Positions 16,902-25,481 of a stretch of DNA of 48,373 nt are shown one piece after another. The DNA lies in NCBI GenBank assembly GCA_026982655.1, contig JALSGO010000131.1, positions 1 through 48,373 on the forward strand. The letters are read 5' to 3'. The position numbers were made by a program, and so were the translations under genes. Under the pieces are notes generated by a model. It ran no database searches. It saw only the letters and a list, made by a program, of their open reading frames with translations, and was not told where the DNA came from. Numbering within the stretch: position 1 is the stretch's first letter; every line of letters begins with the position of its first letter. The stretch is from Candidatus Bipolaricaulota bacterium. Its GTDB lineage: Bacteria > Bipolaricaulota > Bipolaricaulia > RBG-16-55-9.

Positions 16902-17552
16902 TCAGACGTCCACCAGGCCTTGGCGGATGGCAAAGCGGGTGAGGTCGGCGTTGTTGCGGAGTTTCAGCTTGCGGAGGACCCGACGCCGGTGGCTGTCCAC
17001 CGTTCGGACTTGGATCCCCAGCTCGCGCGCGATCTCACGGTTGGTGAGCCCCCGAGCGATGAGGCAGAGGACTTGAAACTCCCGTGGGGTGAGGGCTGCG
17101 GTCGGATCTTCTCGGTCGGGGCAGATGTAGCGTTCTGCAAAGGCCCGTTCGACCTCGGAGGGCAGGTACGTCTGGCCTTGGGCGACCGCGCGCACCGCCC
17201 GCAGCAGCTCGTCGGAGTCCGCCCCCTTGTAGAGGAACCCTCGCGCCCCGGTGCGCAACGAGCGTAGGGCGTAATGCGGTTCGTTGTGCATGGTCAAGAT
17301 CAGGATCTGCGTTTGCGTGTGCAGATCCTGCCGGCGGAGCTCCCGGAGGATCTCCAAGCCGCCCTTGCCCGGCAAGCCGATGTCGAGGATGAGGACGTCG
17401 GGACGGGTTTTTCGCACCAACCGCACGACGTCCGAGCCGTTGTGGGCTTCGCCCACGACGATCAGGTCCCGTTCCGCCTCCAGGATGCGACGCAGGCCTT
17501 GTCGGACCAACGCGTGATCGTCCGCGATGGCTATGCGAATCATGGCATGCAT
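16902..17552 (-). CDS. NarL/FixJ-family response regulator
   Basis: A 216-aa cytoplasmic two-component regulator. The receiver domain has the acidic pair DD (11-12), the phospho-accepting Asp57 (LILDIGLPG), Thr in LILTMHNE and Lys in FLYKGADSDEL. A linker leads to a LuxR-type helix-turn-helix (LTPREFQVLCLIARGLTNREIARELGIQVRTVDSHRRRV). The upstream sensor kinase gene ends 13 bases away, so the pair is co-transcribed and surely cognate. ATGs at 17552 and 17543 are both possible. Neither has a clear Shine-Dalgarno. Target genes are unknown. Confidence 0.93.
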   Translation of the reverse strand: MHAMIRIAIADDHALVRQGLRRILEAERDLIVVGEAHNGSDVVRLVRKTRPDVLILDIGLPGKGGLEILRELRRQDLHTQTQILILTMHNEPHYALRSLRTGARGFLYKGADSDELLRAVRAVAQGQTYLPSEVERAFAERYICPDREDPTAALTPREFQVLCLIARGLTNREIARELGIQVRTVDSHRRRVLRKLKLRNNADLTRFAIRQGLVDV

Positions 17553-17565
17553 GGTTCCATGCCGG

Positions 17566-19239
17566 TCAGCGTCGGCCGACGGACAACGGGATCTCCGCCA
17601 GCACGGAGGTTCCTCGAGGCCGCCGGCGTTCCACGCGCAGCGTCCCCCCGAGCAGCTCGGCCCGCTCGCGCATGCCCACGATCCCCAAGGCGTAGGGGGA
17701 GTTCAAAGCTTCTTCCGGGATCCCCCGCCCGTCGTCCTCCACCCGGAGCGTGGCCTGCCCGTCCGTCACAGCCAGCGTCACCTGCACACAGCGCGCTTGC
17801 GCGTGACGCAGGACGTTCGTTAACGCTTCCTGAGCGATGCGGTACAGGGCAAGAGCCGTCTCGCGGGGCAGCTCCTCCAGGGGGCCTCGCAGGGTGAGGT
17901 TCCACCCCCGGGGCCCGTCCCCCTGGCTGCCGGATTGCTCCTTCATCTCCTCGACGAGCGCTTCGAGGGCCGGACCGAGCCCCCAGTCCAGCATGGCCGG
18001 GCGCAGCCCTCGGGAGAGCGCGCGGACCGACTCCATCGCTCGATCCAGCCGTTGACAGAGCTCCCGGGCCAGCTCCCGGGCCTCGGAGAGGCGGTGGGCC
18101 CGCCGGGCGATCCACTCCGCGTCCATCTTGAGGGCCGTGAGCAGCTGGCCCAGGGTGTCGTGCAACTCGCGGGCCAGATGGAGGCGCTCCTGCTCCTGGG
18201 CCTCCAGGATGCGCTGGGCCACGCGACGCTTGACCTCCTCCCAGCGCTTCTGTTCCGTGATGTCCTCGATTCGCCCCTCATAGCAGATTCCCTGCTCCCG
18301 CTCCCCGGACACGATCCGCGCGCTGTCTCGAACCCAGATCTCCCTCCCGTCGAGGCGGCGAAGCCGCACCTCGAAGTTGCGTACCACTCCTTCCCGCTCC
18401 AGAAGGGATTTCCAACGATCCCGGTCCTCCGGGTTCACGTACAGCTCCTGCACCCGACAGCGCAACAGGGACGCCCGATCGGGGAAGCCGAAGATCTCGA
18501 CCAGCGCCGGGTTTGCGTCCAAGAACCGCCCGTCGGCCGTCGTCCGGTACAGCCCGACCGGGACGCGGTCAAAGAGGCCTCGATAGCGTTCCTCCGCACG
18601 CCGCAGCTCCTCCCAGAGGCGGGCGTTGTCCAACGCCACCGAGGCGAGCTCAGCAAAGCGCTCTAAGGCCCGGACCTCGGTGGGATGGAAGCGGAGATCC
18701 GGGTCGAGGTGGGCCAAGGCCAACACGCCGAGGACCTCCGCGTCGGCCGCGCGCAGAGGCAAGCCGACCACCGCCCCCAGGGCATCGTACTCGGGGTTGG
18801 GAAGACGGCCTGACCAGTGGGCGTACGAGTCGACGACCACGGGCGCGCCGCGTGCCCAGACCTGGCCGGCCAGGCCCTCCCCCTTGCGCAGCCGGAGTCC
18901 CACGCAACGCCGGAAGATCCCCGTGCCGATCCGGACCGTCATCGTCTCCTCCTCCTCGGACCCCCCGGCATCCTTCAGGTAGACGTACCCGTGCTCCGTT
19001 CCCACCAACGCCCCCGCGCGGAGAACGATGGCTTCCAGCAGCTCCGGACCCTCCCGGCGTCGGAGGAGCCCTAAGGCCGTCTCATGGAGGGCTTCGAGGT
19101 ACGCGCTCTGCTGCTCCAGCGCCTCTCGGGCCTGACGGCACTCCGACTCGGCCGCTGAGAGCTCGGCCATCCGGGACCGAAGCGCTTCCAACTCCGCCTG
19201 CAGGTCCGCCGAACCCCGTGTCTCCTTCACCCCGCCCAT
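17566..19239 (-). CDS. GAF-PAS sensor histidine kinase (NarL-partner type)
   Basis: A 557-aa soluble sensor kinase with no transmembrane helix. An N-terminal coiled coil (~10-55) leads to a GAF domain (~58-208), a PAS domain with PAC tail (~215-332), then a HisKA_3 dimerisation helix with phospho-accepting His360 (LHLARELHDTLGQLL) and a HATPase domain (~450-555; EALTNVLRHAQA N-box, VEDDGRGIPEE and GIVGMRERAELLGG G-boxes). This is the DegS/NarX-like kinase class that phosphorylates NarL-type regulators, matching its downstream partner. The ligand may be cytoplasmic (small molecule, redox or gas); no heme or flavin Cys/His signature is obvious. Confidence 0.93.
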   Translation of the reverse strand: MGGVKETRGSADLQAELEALRSRMAELSAAESECRQAREALEQQSAYLEALHETALGLLRRREGPELLEAIVLRAGALVGTEHGYVYLKDAGGSEEEETMTVRIGTGIFRRCVGLRLRKGEGLAGQVWARGAPVVVDSYAHWSGRLPNPEYDALGAVVGLPLRAADAEVLGVLALAHLDPDLRFHPTEVRALERFAELASVALDNARLWEELRRAEERYRGLFDRVPVGLYRTTADGRFLDANPALVEIFGFPDRASLLRCRVQELYVNPEDRDRWKSLLEREGVVRNFEVRLRRLDGREIWVRDSARIVSGEREQGICYEGRIEDITEQKRWEEVKRRVAQRILEAQEQERLHLARELHDTLGQLLTALKMDAEWIARRAHRLSEARELARELCQRLDRAMESVRALSRGLRPAMLDWGLGPALEALVEEMKEQSGSQGDGPRGWNLTLRGPLEELPRETALALYRIAQEALTNVLRHAQARCVQVTLAVTDGQATLRVEDDGRGIPEEALNSPYALGIVGMRERAELLGGTLRVERRRPRGTSVLAEIPLSVGRR

Positions 19240-19269
19240 CTCCGCGTTCCCGGCGATCTCTTAGGATAG

Positions 19270-19298
19270 TTGTAATCCCGGCGTATTGTAATGCCGGG
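19270..19298 (-). promoter_or_regulatory. Paired repeats at the two-component promoter, candidate operator
   Basis: Two near-identical direct repeats, TTGTAATCCCGG (19270-19281) and TTGTAATGCCGG (19286-19297), lie 16 bases apart. They also create an inverted pair, CCCGGC (19277-19282) and GCCGGG (19293-19298), that brackets the -10 box. The position suggests autoregulation by the NarL-type regulator, which is inference. Confidence 0.45.
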
Positions 19299-19314
19299 TT
19301 CCCACGAGAGACAA
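19285..19314 (-). promoter_or_regulatory. Promoter of the sensor kinase/regulator operon
   Basis: On the minus strand TTGTCT (19314-19309) and TACAAT (19290-19285) are 18 bases apart. Transcription would start near 19278, about 38 bases before the kinase ATG at 19239. Confidence 0.6.
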
Positions 19315-19372
19315 GCCGAAGGGATCGAGGGCTATCCGCTGCAGGCCTGCGGTACGGAACCACTCCGCGGGA

Positions 19373-20272
19373 CTAGGAGGGGAGCAGGTGTTGGAGGACG
19401 AAGCGGGCGAGCAACAGGGCCCACAGCCCTAAGCCTACCCAGATGACCCCCGGAACGGGGGGGTTCGGCCGGTCGCGTACCACGACGAGCGCCGTCGGCA
19501 AGTCCTCTCCGTCTCCGTCCCCCTCAAGATCCGCTAGGATCAAGGTGTAATAGGCCTGGAGGCCCAGCGAAAGCCCTTGAACGCGCAGGAGACGGGTGCC
19601 CTTCCGGACGGGATCGGGATCGGGATCGGCATCGGCCGACACGACCTCCATCGCGTACGTCCCCGGTGGCACGGGCACATACGCCCCCGCCTCTCCGGGA
19701 TGGAGTCCTTGGGCCAGCTGCACCGTCCCTTCTGACCCTTGCAACCACACGGTCACGGCCGGGGCGGAGCTTTCGGGGACGATCCCGTAGACCAAGCGCG
19801 CCCGAGTCTCCTCCGGATCCGGAGCCCGGACGCGGGGAAACTCGTCCGCCACGAGGATCGCCCGTATCCCCATCTCCAGGGAACCGATCAGCACCGCCGT
19901 ATGCGGTCTGCCCGGGATCAGCGTCAAGCGTATCGGGGGGAAGGAGAGGGGCTCTACCCGTAGGAGGCGTTCCCCCGCCGGCAGCTGCACGTAGCGACTG
20001 ACCGTACGCAGGCCCTGAGCCGGGAACCGGAGCACATCGTCGATCCAAAGGTCCAGAGGGGTCGCCTCGCTTCCGCGGACGAGCTGAACCACTCGCAGTT
20101 GAGCGGTTTCCCTCCCCTCCGGCCCTGCCGTCCCCGGTCGTTGGCCGTATGCCGCCGCAGCGAGGAGCCCGATCCCTACCAACACCCCGATGCCCATCCC
20201 CGCCCCCGCCCGGAGCGCCCGAGCCCGGCGGGGTGAGCGCCGAGCGATCCCGTTCCCGTTCCCGTCGCTCAT
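19373..20272 (-). CDS. DUF4397-type exported protein with C-terminal anchor
   Basis: This 299-aa protein has an N-terminal hydrophobic segment (MGIGVLVGIGLLAAAAYG) that is a signal peptide or anchor. Two beta-rich DUF4397-like modules follow: AQLRVVQLVRGSEATPLDLWIDD with GRPHTAVLIG, and ARLVYGIVPESSAPAVTVWL with YVPVPPGTYAMEVVSA. One transmembrane helix sits near the C-terminus (GVIWVGLGLWALLLARFVLQHLL). DUF4397 proteins are thought to be cell-envelope proteins of unknown role. I start at ATG 20272 because GGGGAGG lies just upstream. The track's 20629 start would run into the VWA gene. The gene lies 71 bases after the VWA gene on the same strand, so the two probably form an operon. DADADPDPDP is encoded by a short GGGATC-like repeat. 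Confidence 0.75.
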   Translation of the reverse strand: MSDGNGNGIARRSPRRARALRAGAGMGIGVLVGIGLLAAAAYGQRPGTAGPEGRETAQLRVVQLVRGSEATPLDLWIDDVLRFPAQGLRTVSRYVQLPAGERLLRVEPLSFPPIRLTLIPGRPHTAVLIGSLEMGIRAILVADEFPRVRAPDPEETRARLVYGIVPESSAPAVTVWLQGSEGTVQLAQGLHPGEAGAYVPVPPGTYAMEVVSADADPDPDPVRKGTRLLRVQGLSLGLQAYYTLILADLEGDGDGEDLPTALVVVRDRPNPPVPGVIWVGLGLWALLLARFVLQHLLPS

Positions 20273-20343
20273 ACGAGGCCTCCCCTCTTGCTGCCGCGCG
20301 TGGCTCATCGCATCGCCGAGGACGCCGCTTCTCACCCACGAAC

Positions 20344-22878
20344 TCACAAGAGGATGGCCAGGGCGACGGCGGCCAGACTGAAGGCGAAGGCGGCCACGGC
20401 CAACCGGAGGATGAGCTCCGGCTGTAAGCCCTCCTGCTCTATCCGCTCGGGGATCCGGGGCACGGAGGCTTGGACCTCCCGTCGGATCTCCTCCCGAAGA
20501 CCCTCGCGCATCGTCCGGAGGAGGGTAGGGCCGAGGTCGGCTACGGCCCGGCGTAACTCGGCCACCTCTTGTGCGAGCCGCTCCTGACGGGCCGAGAGCT
20601 CGGCCAATCGGGCTTGAACGCTCGCCCATCGGTCTCGATCCTGGGCCAACGTCTGCGCCAGCTCGTCCAAGCGGTCGGGAAGCTCGCGCAGCGGAGCGAC
20701 CTCCTGCTGCAGGGCTTCGATCTCCCGCTGCAAGGCGGGGACCTCTTCGAGCAGCTCGAGCGTCTTGCCTAGCTCGGCCAGCTCGGCGGCCAATCCTTGC
20801 ACTTGGCCCTCCAAAGCGGGGATCTGTTCCTGCCAGCGGGCGAGCAGGCTCTGCAGCTTGTTCCGGAGGGCTTCCATCGTCTGCTGCAGGTCCTGCTGAC
20901 CGTCCTCGTTCGCCCGGACGCGCGGAGCGAGTGCGGCGAGTTCCCCGCGCAGCTCCTCCTCGAAGCGGGCGAGCTCCCCGCGCAGCTCCTCCAGTGCAGC
21001 GGCGAGCGCGGCGAGTTCGCCCGCCACACCTTCTACGCCCTGCAGGGCCTTCCGGTTCGCCTCCACCTCCCCTTTAAGCGCCGCGACCCGGTCGGAAAGG
21101 GCGTTCCCCCGGGCGGTGAGTTCCTCCAGTTGGCGTGCGTGCCGCTCGCGTGCCTGTCGGAGGGCGGCGAGTATCTCTTCCTGCTTCTCCAGCTCGGCCA
21201 CCCGCTCGGCCAGCTCTCGGAGCCAATCCCGCAGGTCTCGCTGGTCCTCGCCCAGCCGCACCACGAGGGAGCGAACGCTCAGGAGGTCCTGCTCCAACGC
21301 GTTGGCCCGGTCCTGGAGCCGGTCCGTCCGTTCACCCCCCTCGGCCTGAAGGCGCTCCACCTCGGCCAGCGCGGCCTGTAGGTCTTCAATCTGTGCTCGG
21401 AGCGGCCGTGCGATCTCCTCCGGCAACGCCTCCACCCGTTCCGCTAGGGCCTCCAGTCGCGCCTCCAAGTCGCTCAGTTGCCCCTGCAGCTGCCCGTCGG
21501 ACTCGTTCAGGGAGTCTACCGTGGCCCGGAGGGAGGCGAGGTCGTCCCGGAGCCGGGCCGGGATCTCCTGTACGGCCTTCTCGAGTTGGGCGACGCGGGC
21601 GCGCACCGCCGCTCCCTCCTCCTGCACCGCTCCCAGGCGGTCGAGCAGGCTCTCGAAGCGCTGTCCCACATCCCCCGAGAGGTCGAGGACGGTCGCCTCC
21701 AGCGCGCTCGTGCGATCCCGAAGGGCCTCCAGCCGAGACACCATCCCCCGGTGCTCTTCGGTCAACCGGGCGACGGAGCTCGTCAAGGTCGCCCAGTCTA
21801 CGTCCTCCAGGACCTTCAAGCGCTCCGCCACGGAGGTGCGCGTCTCCTCGAGGCTCACCTCCACGGCCTGCAAGCGGCTTTCCACCGCTGCGGCAAGGGT
21901 TTTCCATTGGGATTCCAGTTGAGCCACCGTGGCTTGGAGGGAGCGCAGCTCGGTCTCGACCTGGGAATTCCGCTCGACGAGACGGTCTTTTTGCCCTTCC
22001 AGACGGTTCAACCTCGCGGTCTGCTCTTCGACGGCTTCGACCAGCCAGGTGATCGTGGGACCGAGGCGCTCGATCTGGGCCTGAAGCTCCTCCCAAGGGG
22101 CCGGAGACGGGGGCTCGGCCTCGGCCTCGGCCTCGGCGGCCGGCTCCGCGGGCCGGGGGAGGTCGGCCGCGGCGCGCACGCAGCCGGTGAAGAGGGCCCG
22201 CAGCACCGCGTCCGGGTTGGCCCGGAAGCTCAACAGCCGGAAGACCTGCCCACCCGTCCGGTCGGCCAAGCTCCCCGGGGCGGGGCCGTAGACGGACGCC
22301 GTGAACTCAAAGGCCGGATCCACCACGGCGAAGAAGACGGCGTCTCGCTGCCGGAGCGCTGCCAGGGCCTCGCCCGGCGAGGCAGGTGCCTCGGGGTAGA
22401 CGTCGGCGTCCTCGTCGCTGATCAGGACCGCGCAGACGCTCGCATTCGATCGGAACCCCATCGCACCGCTCATCCCCAGCGTAACGGCGCTCAAGCCCGG
22501 CTCGCGCAGGCCGTTGGAGACGAGCTCCCCCAGCGCCTGCGCAAAGAGTTCTACGCTGTCCGTAAGCGGCAGGTGGAGGTGGGGCTCTCCGTCCGCGGTC
22601 GTCCCGGCATGGCCGGCGTAGGCTCCAAAGCCCACCAACCCCAAGCGAAGGTCCACCCGGTCGCTCAGCGCAGTCACCACGTCCACGATCCGCGCCCGCA
22701 CCTCATCCCGATCGTTGAACATGCTCCCTGACTCGTCCATGAGGAAGACGATGTCCACCGGAGGGCGTTCCTCCGGCGTCGGTTGGGCGTAGCCCTCGGA
22801 AGCCGCCCCCCATCCCATCAGGAGCAGCCATCCCAGCGCGAGTCCTCCCCACCGTCGCGCCGCTCTCCAGCCTCGCAT
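20344..22878 (-). CDS. Exported VWA domain protein with long coiled-coil stalk
   Basis: This 844-aa protein begins with a signal peptide (LALGWLLLMGWGAASEGYAQ). A von Willebrand factor A domain follows (~40-215) with an intact metal-ion site DESGSM at residues 48-53 and a later Asp in SDEDADVY. After an acidic EAEAEAEAE linker comes about 560 residues of almost continuous heptad-rich coiled coil (~245-805). A C-terminal transmembrane helix (LILRLAVAAFAFSLAAVALAILL) ends the chain with no cytoplasmic tail. It looks like a membrane-anchored stalk holding a metal-dependent binding domain away from the membrane. The ligand is unknown. ATG 22878 is preceded by GAGGAGGG, better placed than the track's 22908 start. 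Confidence 0.8.
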   Translation of the reverse strand: MRGWRAARRWGGLALGWLLLMGWGAASEGYAQPTPEERPPVDIVFLMDESGSMFNDRDEVRARIVDVVTALSDRVDLRLGLVGFGAYAGHAGTTADGEPHLHLPLTDSVELFAQALGELVSNGLREPGLSAVTLGMSGAMGFRSNASVCAVLISDEDADVYPEAPASPGEALAALRQRDAVFFAVVDPAFEFTASVYGPAPGSLADRTGGQVFRLLSFRANPDAVLRALFTGCVRAAADLPRPAEPAAEAEAEAEPPSPAPWEELQAQIERLGPTITWLVEAVEEQTARLNRLEGQKDRLVERNSQVETELRSLQATVAQLESQWKTLAAAVESRLQAVEVSLEETRTSVAERLKVLEDVDWATLTSSVARLTEEHRGMVSRLEALRDRTSALEATVLDLSGDVGQRFESLLDRLGAVQEEGAAVRARVAQLEKAVQEIPARLRDDLASLRATVDSLNESDGQLQGQLSDLEARLEALAERVEALPEEIARPLRAQIEDLQAALAEVERLQAEGGERTDRLQDRANALEQDLLSVRSLVVRLGEDQRDLRDWLRELAERVAELEKQEEILAALRQARERHARQLEELTARGNALSDRVAALKGEVEANRKALQGVEGVAGELAALAAALEELRGELARFEEELRGELAALAPRVRANEDGQQDLQQTMEALRNKLQSLLARWQEQIPALEGQVQGLAAELAELGKTLELLEEVPALQREIEALQQEVAPLRELPDRLDELAQTLAQDRDRWASVQARLAELSARQERLAQEVAELRRAVADLGPTLLRTMREGLREEIRREVQASVPRIPERIEQEGLQPELILRLAVAAFAFSLAAVALAILL

Positions 22879-22939
22879 ATTCCCTCCTCTTTCGATCCCT
22901 TTTCCCAACGTTTCTCTCGGTCTCGTTCGGAGCCCTCTC

Positions 22940-22969
22940 TTCTTACCACGAGATCCCCTGAGAAGTCAA
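22940..22969 (-). promoter_or_regulatory. Possible promoter of the VWA/DUF4397 operon
   Basis: On the minus strand TTGACT (22969-22964) is a good -35 box, but the 18-base-spaced -10 (TAAGAA, 22945-22940) is poor. It lies about 60 bases before the VWA start codon. Confidence 0.35.
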
Positions 22970-23015
22970 TGGTGCACATCACCGTCGGTAAGGCTGGCGC
23001 GGGAATGGGGTGAGC

Positions 23016-23024
23016 TGCTAGAAT
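23016..23024 (+). promoter_or_regulatory. Extended -10 promoter of the threonine dehydrogenase-like gene
   Basis: TGC-TAGAAT forms an extended -10 element (TG at 23016-23017, hexamer 23019-23024), with no good -35. The start would be near 23031, about 8 bases before the ATG at 23039. Confidence 0.5.
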
Positions 23025-23038
23025 GCCACCGATCTGCG

Positions 23039-24136
23039 ATGGCGATCCCGTCAGCTCCGGAACCGAATCCCCCGCGGCCCTCGTCGAGGCTCCCGAGGCG
23101 CATGCGCGCCGTGGTCAAGGACGCGCCGGGGCCGGGCCTCTCCCTGGCCGAAGTCCCGGTGCCCACACCGGGCCCGGGAGAGGTCCTCCTCCGGGTGCGG
23201 GCAGCCTCCATCTGCGGAACGGACCTGCACATTCACCGGTGGGATCCCTGGGCCCAAGGGAGGCTGCGGCCCCCCTTGGTGATCGGGCACGAGCTCTGCG
23301 GCGAGGTCGTCGCTCAAGGCCCCGGGGTACAGGGGGTACGCGTCGGGGAACTCGTGTCCGTGGAGAGCCACGTCATCTGCGGCCGGTGCGACATGTGCCG
23401 CACCGGCAAGGGCCACCTCTGCCGCGACACCCAGATCCTAGGGGTCGATCGAGACGGGGGCTTTGCCGAATACGTCTCCATCCCGGCTCTTAACGCGTGG
23501 CCCAACCCACCGGGGACGCCGCCGGAGATCGCCGCCCTGCAGGAGAACTTCGGCAACGCGGTGCACACGGTCTTCGCCGTCGACGTGCGCGCCAAGAAGG
23601 TGTTGGTGACCGGCTGCGGGCCGGTGGGGTTGATGGCCGTCGCCGTGGCCCGAGCGCTCGGGGCGCGGGCCGTGTACGCCACGGACGTCCACCCCTACCG
23701 CGTGGAGTTGGCCCGCAAGATGGGAGCCGACGTCGCCCTCAACGCCCGTCCAGCCGGCGTCGACGTCGTCGCCGCCCTGCGCGAGGCGACCGAGGGCGAA
23801 GAGGTCGATGTCGTGCTGGAGATGAGCGGCGCTCCCGAAGCGCTGCGCCAAGGGTTGGAGTTGCTCAAGCCCGGCGGCGAGATCGCCCTGTTGGGGCTGC
23901 ACGGTCGCCCCGTGGAGCTCGACCTGGATAACCTCATCACCTTCAAGGGGATTACGGTTCGTGGGGTCATCGGACGCCGCCTCTGGGAGACCTGGTACCA
24001 AGCCCGCGGGTTGCTCCGCTCCGGGGCCGTGGACCTCTCCCCCTTGGTGACCCATCGTTTCCCCTTGCAGGAGTACGAGGCCGCCTTCCGGCTCATGGCC
24101 TCCGGGGAGTGCGGCAAGGTGATCCTGCTGCCGTAG
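23039..24136 (+). CDS. tdh: Zinc-dependent L-threonine 3-dehydrogenase-like enzyme
   Basis: An NAD-dependent medium-chain dehydrogenase that most resembles L-threonine 3-dehydrogenase, which makes 2-amino-3-ketobutyrate from threonine. Evidence is ICGTDLHIHRWDPWAQ, GHELCGEVV and QENFGNAVH, all Tdh-like. Catalytic zinc ligands are C59, H84 and E85. The structural zinc site has C114, C117, C120 and C128. The Rossmann motif GCGPVG is at 192-197. At 365 aa it is about 20 residues longer than E. coli Tdh. The extra residues precede MRAVVKDAPG (ATG 23102), which is an alternative start. The promoter position favours 23039. No kbl partner lies next to it, so another polyol substrate remains possible. 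Confidence 0.82.
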   Translation: MAIPSAPEPNPPRPSSRLPRRMRAVVKDAPGPGLSLAEVPVPTPGPGEVLLRVRAASICGTDLHIHRWDPWAQGRLRPPLVIGHELCGEVVAQGPGVQGVRVGELVSVESHVICGRCDMCRTGKGHLCRDTQILGVDRDGGFAEYVSIPALNAWPNPPGTPPEIAALQENFGNAVHTVFAVDVRAKKVLVTGCGPVGLMAVAVARALGARAVYATDVHPYRVELARKMGADVALNARPAGVDVVAALREATEGEEVDVVLEMSGAPEALRQGLELLKPGGEIALLGLHGRPVELDLDNLITFKGITVRGVIGRRLWETWYQARGLLRSGAVDLSPLVTHRFPLQEYEAAFRLMASGECGKVILLP

Positions 24137-24189
24137 CGCATAGAGCCGCATCGAAACGCGCGGGGAGAGGGGAGGGGAGAAGGGGACGG

Positions 24190-24846
24190 CTACGTCGTCC
24201 GCGCGTCCAGCACCGAGATGCCTTTCTCTTTGAGCTCCTTGACGATGGGACGCCAGTCGTAGAGGTCGATGCGCAGCACCACGACGTTGCGGTCTTCGGT
24301 GGTCCGGCACTCCTCACAGGTCACGATGCTGAGCACGTTGGCCTCGTGGGCCTGAAGCACCTGCAGGGCCTCGAGGAGGGCGCCGGGGCGGTCCTGCAGC
24401 TCGAGGGTCAGGCGGGTCCCGTCGCGGTGGACCCCCAGCAGTTCGATGAGGACGTCGAAGATATCCGACTCGGTGATGATGCCGACGAGCGTGTCCGTAT
24501 CCTCCACGACGGGCAGGCCCCCGACCTTGTTCTTGCGCATCAGCAGGGCAGCCTGCTCGATCGGCTCGTCGGGGGAGACGGTGACGAGCTCCTCGAGGGG
24601 GGTCATGACTTCGCCCACGGTGATCCGAGCCAACAGGTAGTTCAGCTCCCAGATGCTGAGCGAGGTGGCCCCCGAAGGCCCGGCCTCCTGGATGTCCCCC
24701 TGGGTGACGATGCCGACGAGCCTCCCGTCTTGGACGACGGGGAGTCGCCGGACCATGTGCTGCTTCATCACGTCCCGCGCCTCCATGATGGGCATGTCCG
24801 GAGGGACGGTGATCACGTCCTTCGTCATCCACATGCGCACGAACAC
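24190..24846 (-). CDS. Tandem CBS plus ACT domain regulatory protein (AcuB-like)
   Basis: This 218-aa cytoplasmic protein has two CBS domains (~1-65 with MWMTKDVITVPPDMPIMEARDVM, and ~75-135 with VGEVMTPLEELVTVSPDEPIEQAALLM) that bind adenine nucleotides as a Bateman module. A C-terminal ACT-like domain (~143-215; LTLELQDRPGALLEALQVLQ) may bind an amino acid or similar effector. AcuB-type proteins have this order. Effector and target are not shown by the context. The start is GTG at 24846 with AGGAGGT about 9 bases upstream; ATG 24834 is an alternative. It converges with the threonine dehydrogenase-like gene. Confidence 0.88.
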   Translation of the reverse strand: MFVRMWMTKDVITVPPDMPIMEARDVMKQHMVRRLPVVQDGRLVGIVTQGDIQEAGPSGATSLSIWELNYLLARITVGEVMTPLEELVTVSPDEPIEQAALLMRKNKVGGLPVVEDTDTLVGIITESDIFDVLIELLGVHRDGTRLTLELQDRPGALLEALQVLQAHEANVLSIVTCEECRTTEDRNVVVLRIDLYDWRPIVKELKEKGISVLDARTT

Positions 24847-25022
24847 GGCGCTCGACCTCCTCTCCTCCCTGCTCCATCATCTCCGTCTGTTCGGCTCCGC
24901 TCCACCGCAGCCGAGGCCGAGACCGAGGCCGGGCTTCTCGGATCCGATCGGACGACCCTCAGCCTACCGGATGCGGATCCTCTCGCGCAATGACCTTCAT
25001 CACGCCGTCGGGATCCGGACGG

Positions 25023-25478
25023 CTACGGGGATCCCAGCCGTTCGAGCCCCTGTCCCAGCCCTAGGTAGAGGAAGCCGTAGATGACCCAACCCGTCAGGAC
25101 GACGTAGAGCCATAAAGGGAGCGTGATGCGGGCCACGCGCCGATGGGCCGTGAACTCCTCCCGCAGGGCCCGCCGCAGGGTCAGGAGCACCAGCGGAACG
25201 ATCCCGACGGCGAGGACCGTGTGGGAGAGGAGTACCCCCAGATAGAGGGTTCGCACCCAGCCCTCTCCCTCGAAGGGCTTGGCTCCCAGAAGGGCCCACC
25301 GCACGACGTAGACGATCAGGAAGAGCCCGGCGAAGACGGTAGCCGTGAGCATGGATCGCTTATGCGCGGGGATGTTCCCCCGTTTGACGAAGAGGAAGCC
25401 CAGCAGCAGGGCCGCCCCGCTCACCCCGATGAGGGCCGTGTTGAACAGGGGAAGCCATCGCTCCAGCGCCGGTTCCAT
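25023..25478 (-). CDS. DUF420 membrane protein, cytochrome oxidase assembly type
   Basis: This 151-aa integral membrane protein has four predicted helices and the DUF420 pattern (NIPAHKRSMLTATVFAGLFLIVYVVRW, TLYLGVLLSHTVLAVGIVPLVLLTL, HRRVARITLPLWLYVVLTGWVIY). Spaced His residues in helices could bind heme or copper. Members such as CtaM/YozB are needed for assembly of aa3-type oxidase in Firmicutes. It follows ctaB after 3 bases, in the same transcript, which supports a role in oxidase maturation. Confidence 0.85.
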   Translation of the reverse strand: MEPALERWLPLFNTALIGVSGAALLLGFLFVKRGNIPAHKRSMLTATVFAGLFLIVYVVRWALLGAKPFEGEGWVRTLYLGVLLSHTVLAVGIVPLVLLTLRRALREEFTAHRRVARITLPLWLYVVLTGWVIYGFLYLGLGQGLERLGSP

Positions 25479-25481
25479 CGC

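Noticed and set aside
19611-19640. GGGATC-type repeat, with similar short repeats at ~20255, ~22115 and ~43200
   Set aside because: These are short in-frame low-complexity linkers (DPDPDP, GNGNGN, EAEAEA, PTPTPT) within genes and not separate repeat elements.
21135-22052. 305-aa plus-strand ORF and its neighbours opposite the VWA gene
   Set aside because: Pro/Arg/Ser-rich shadow frames of a coiled-coil gene.
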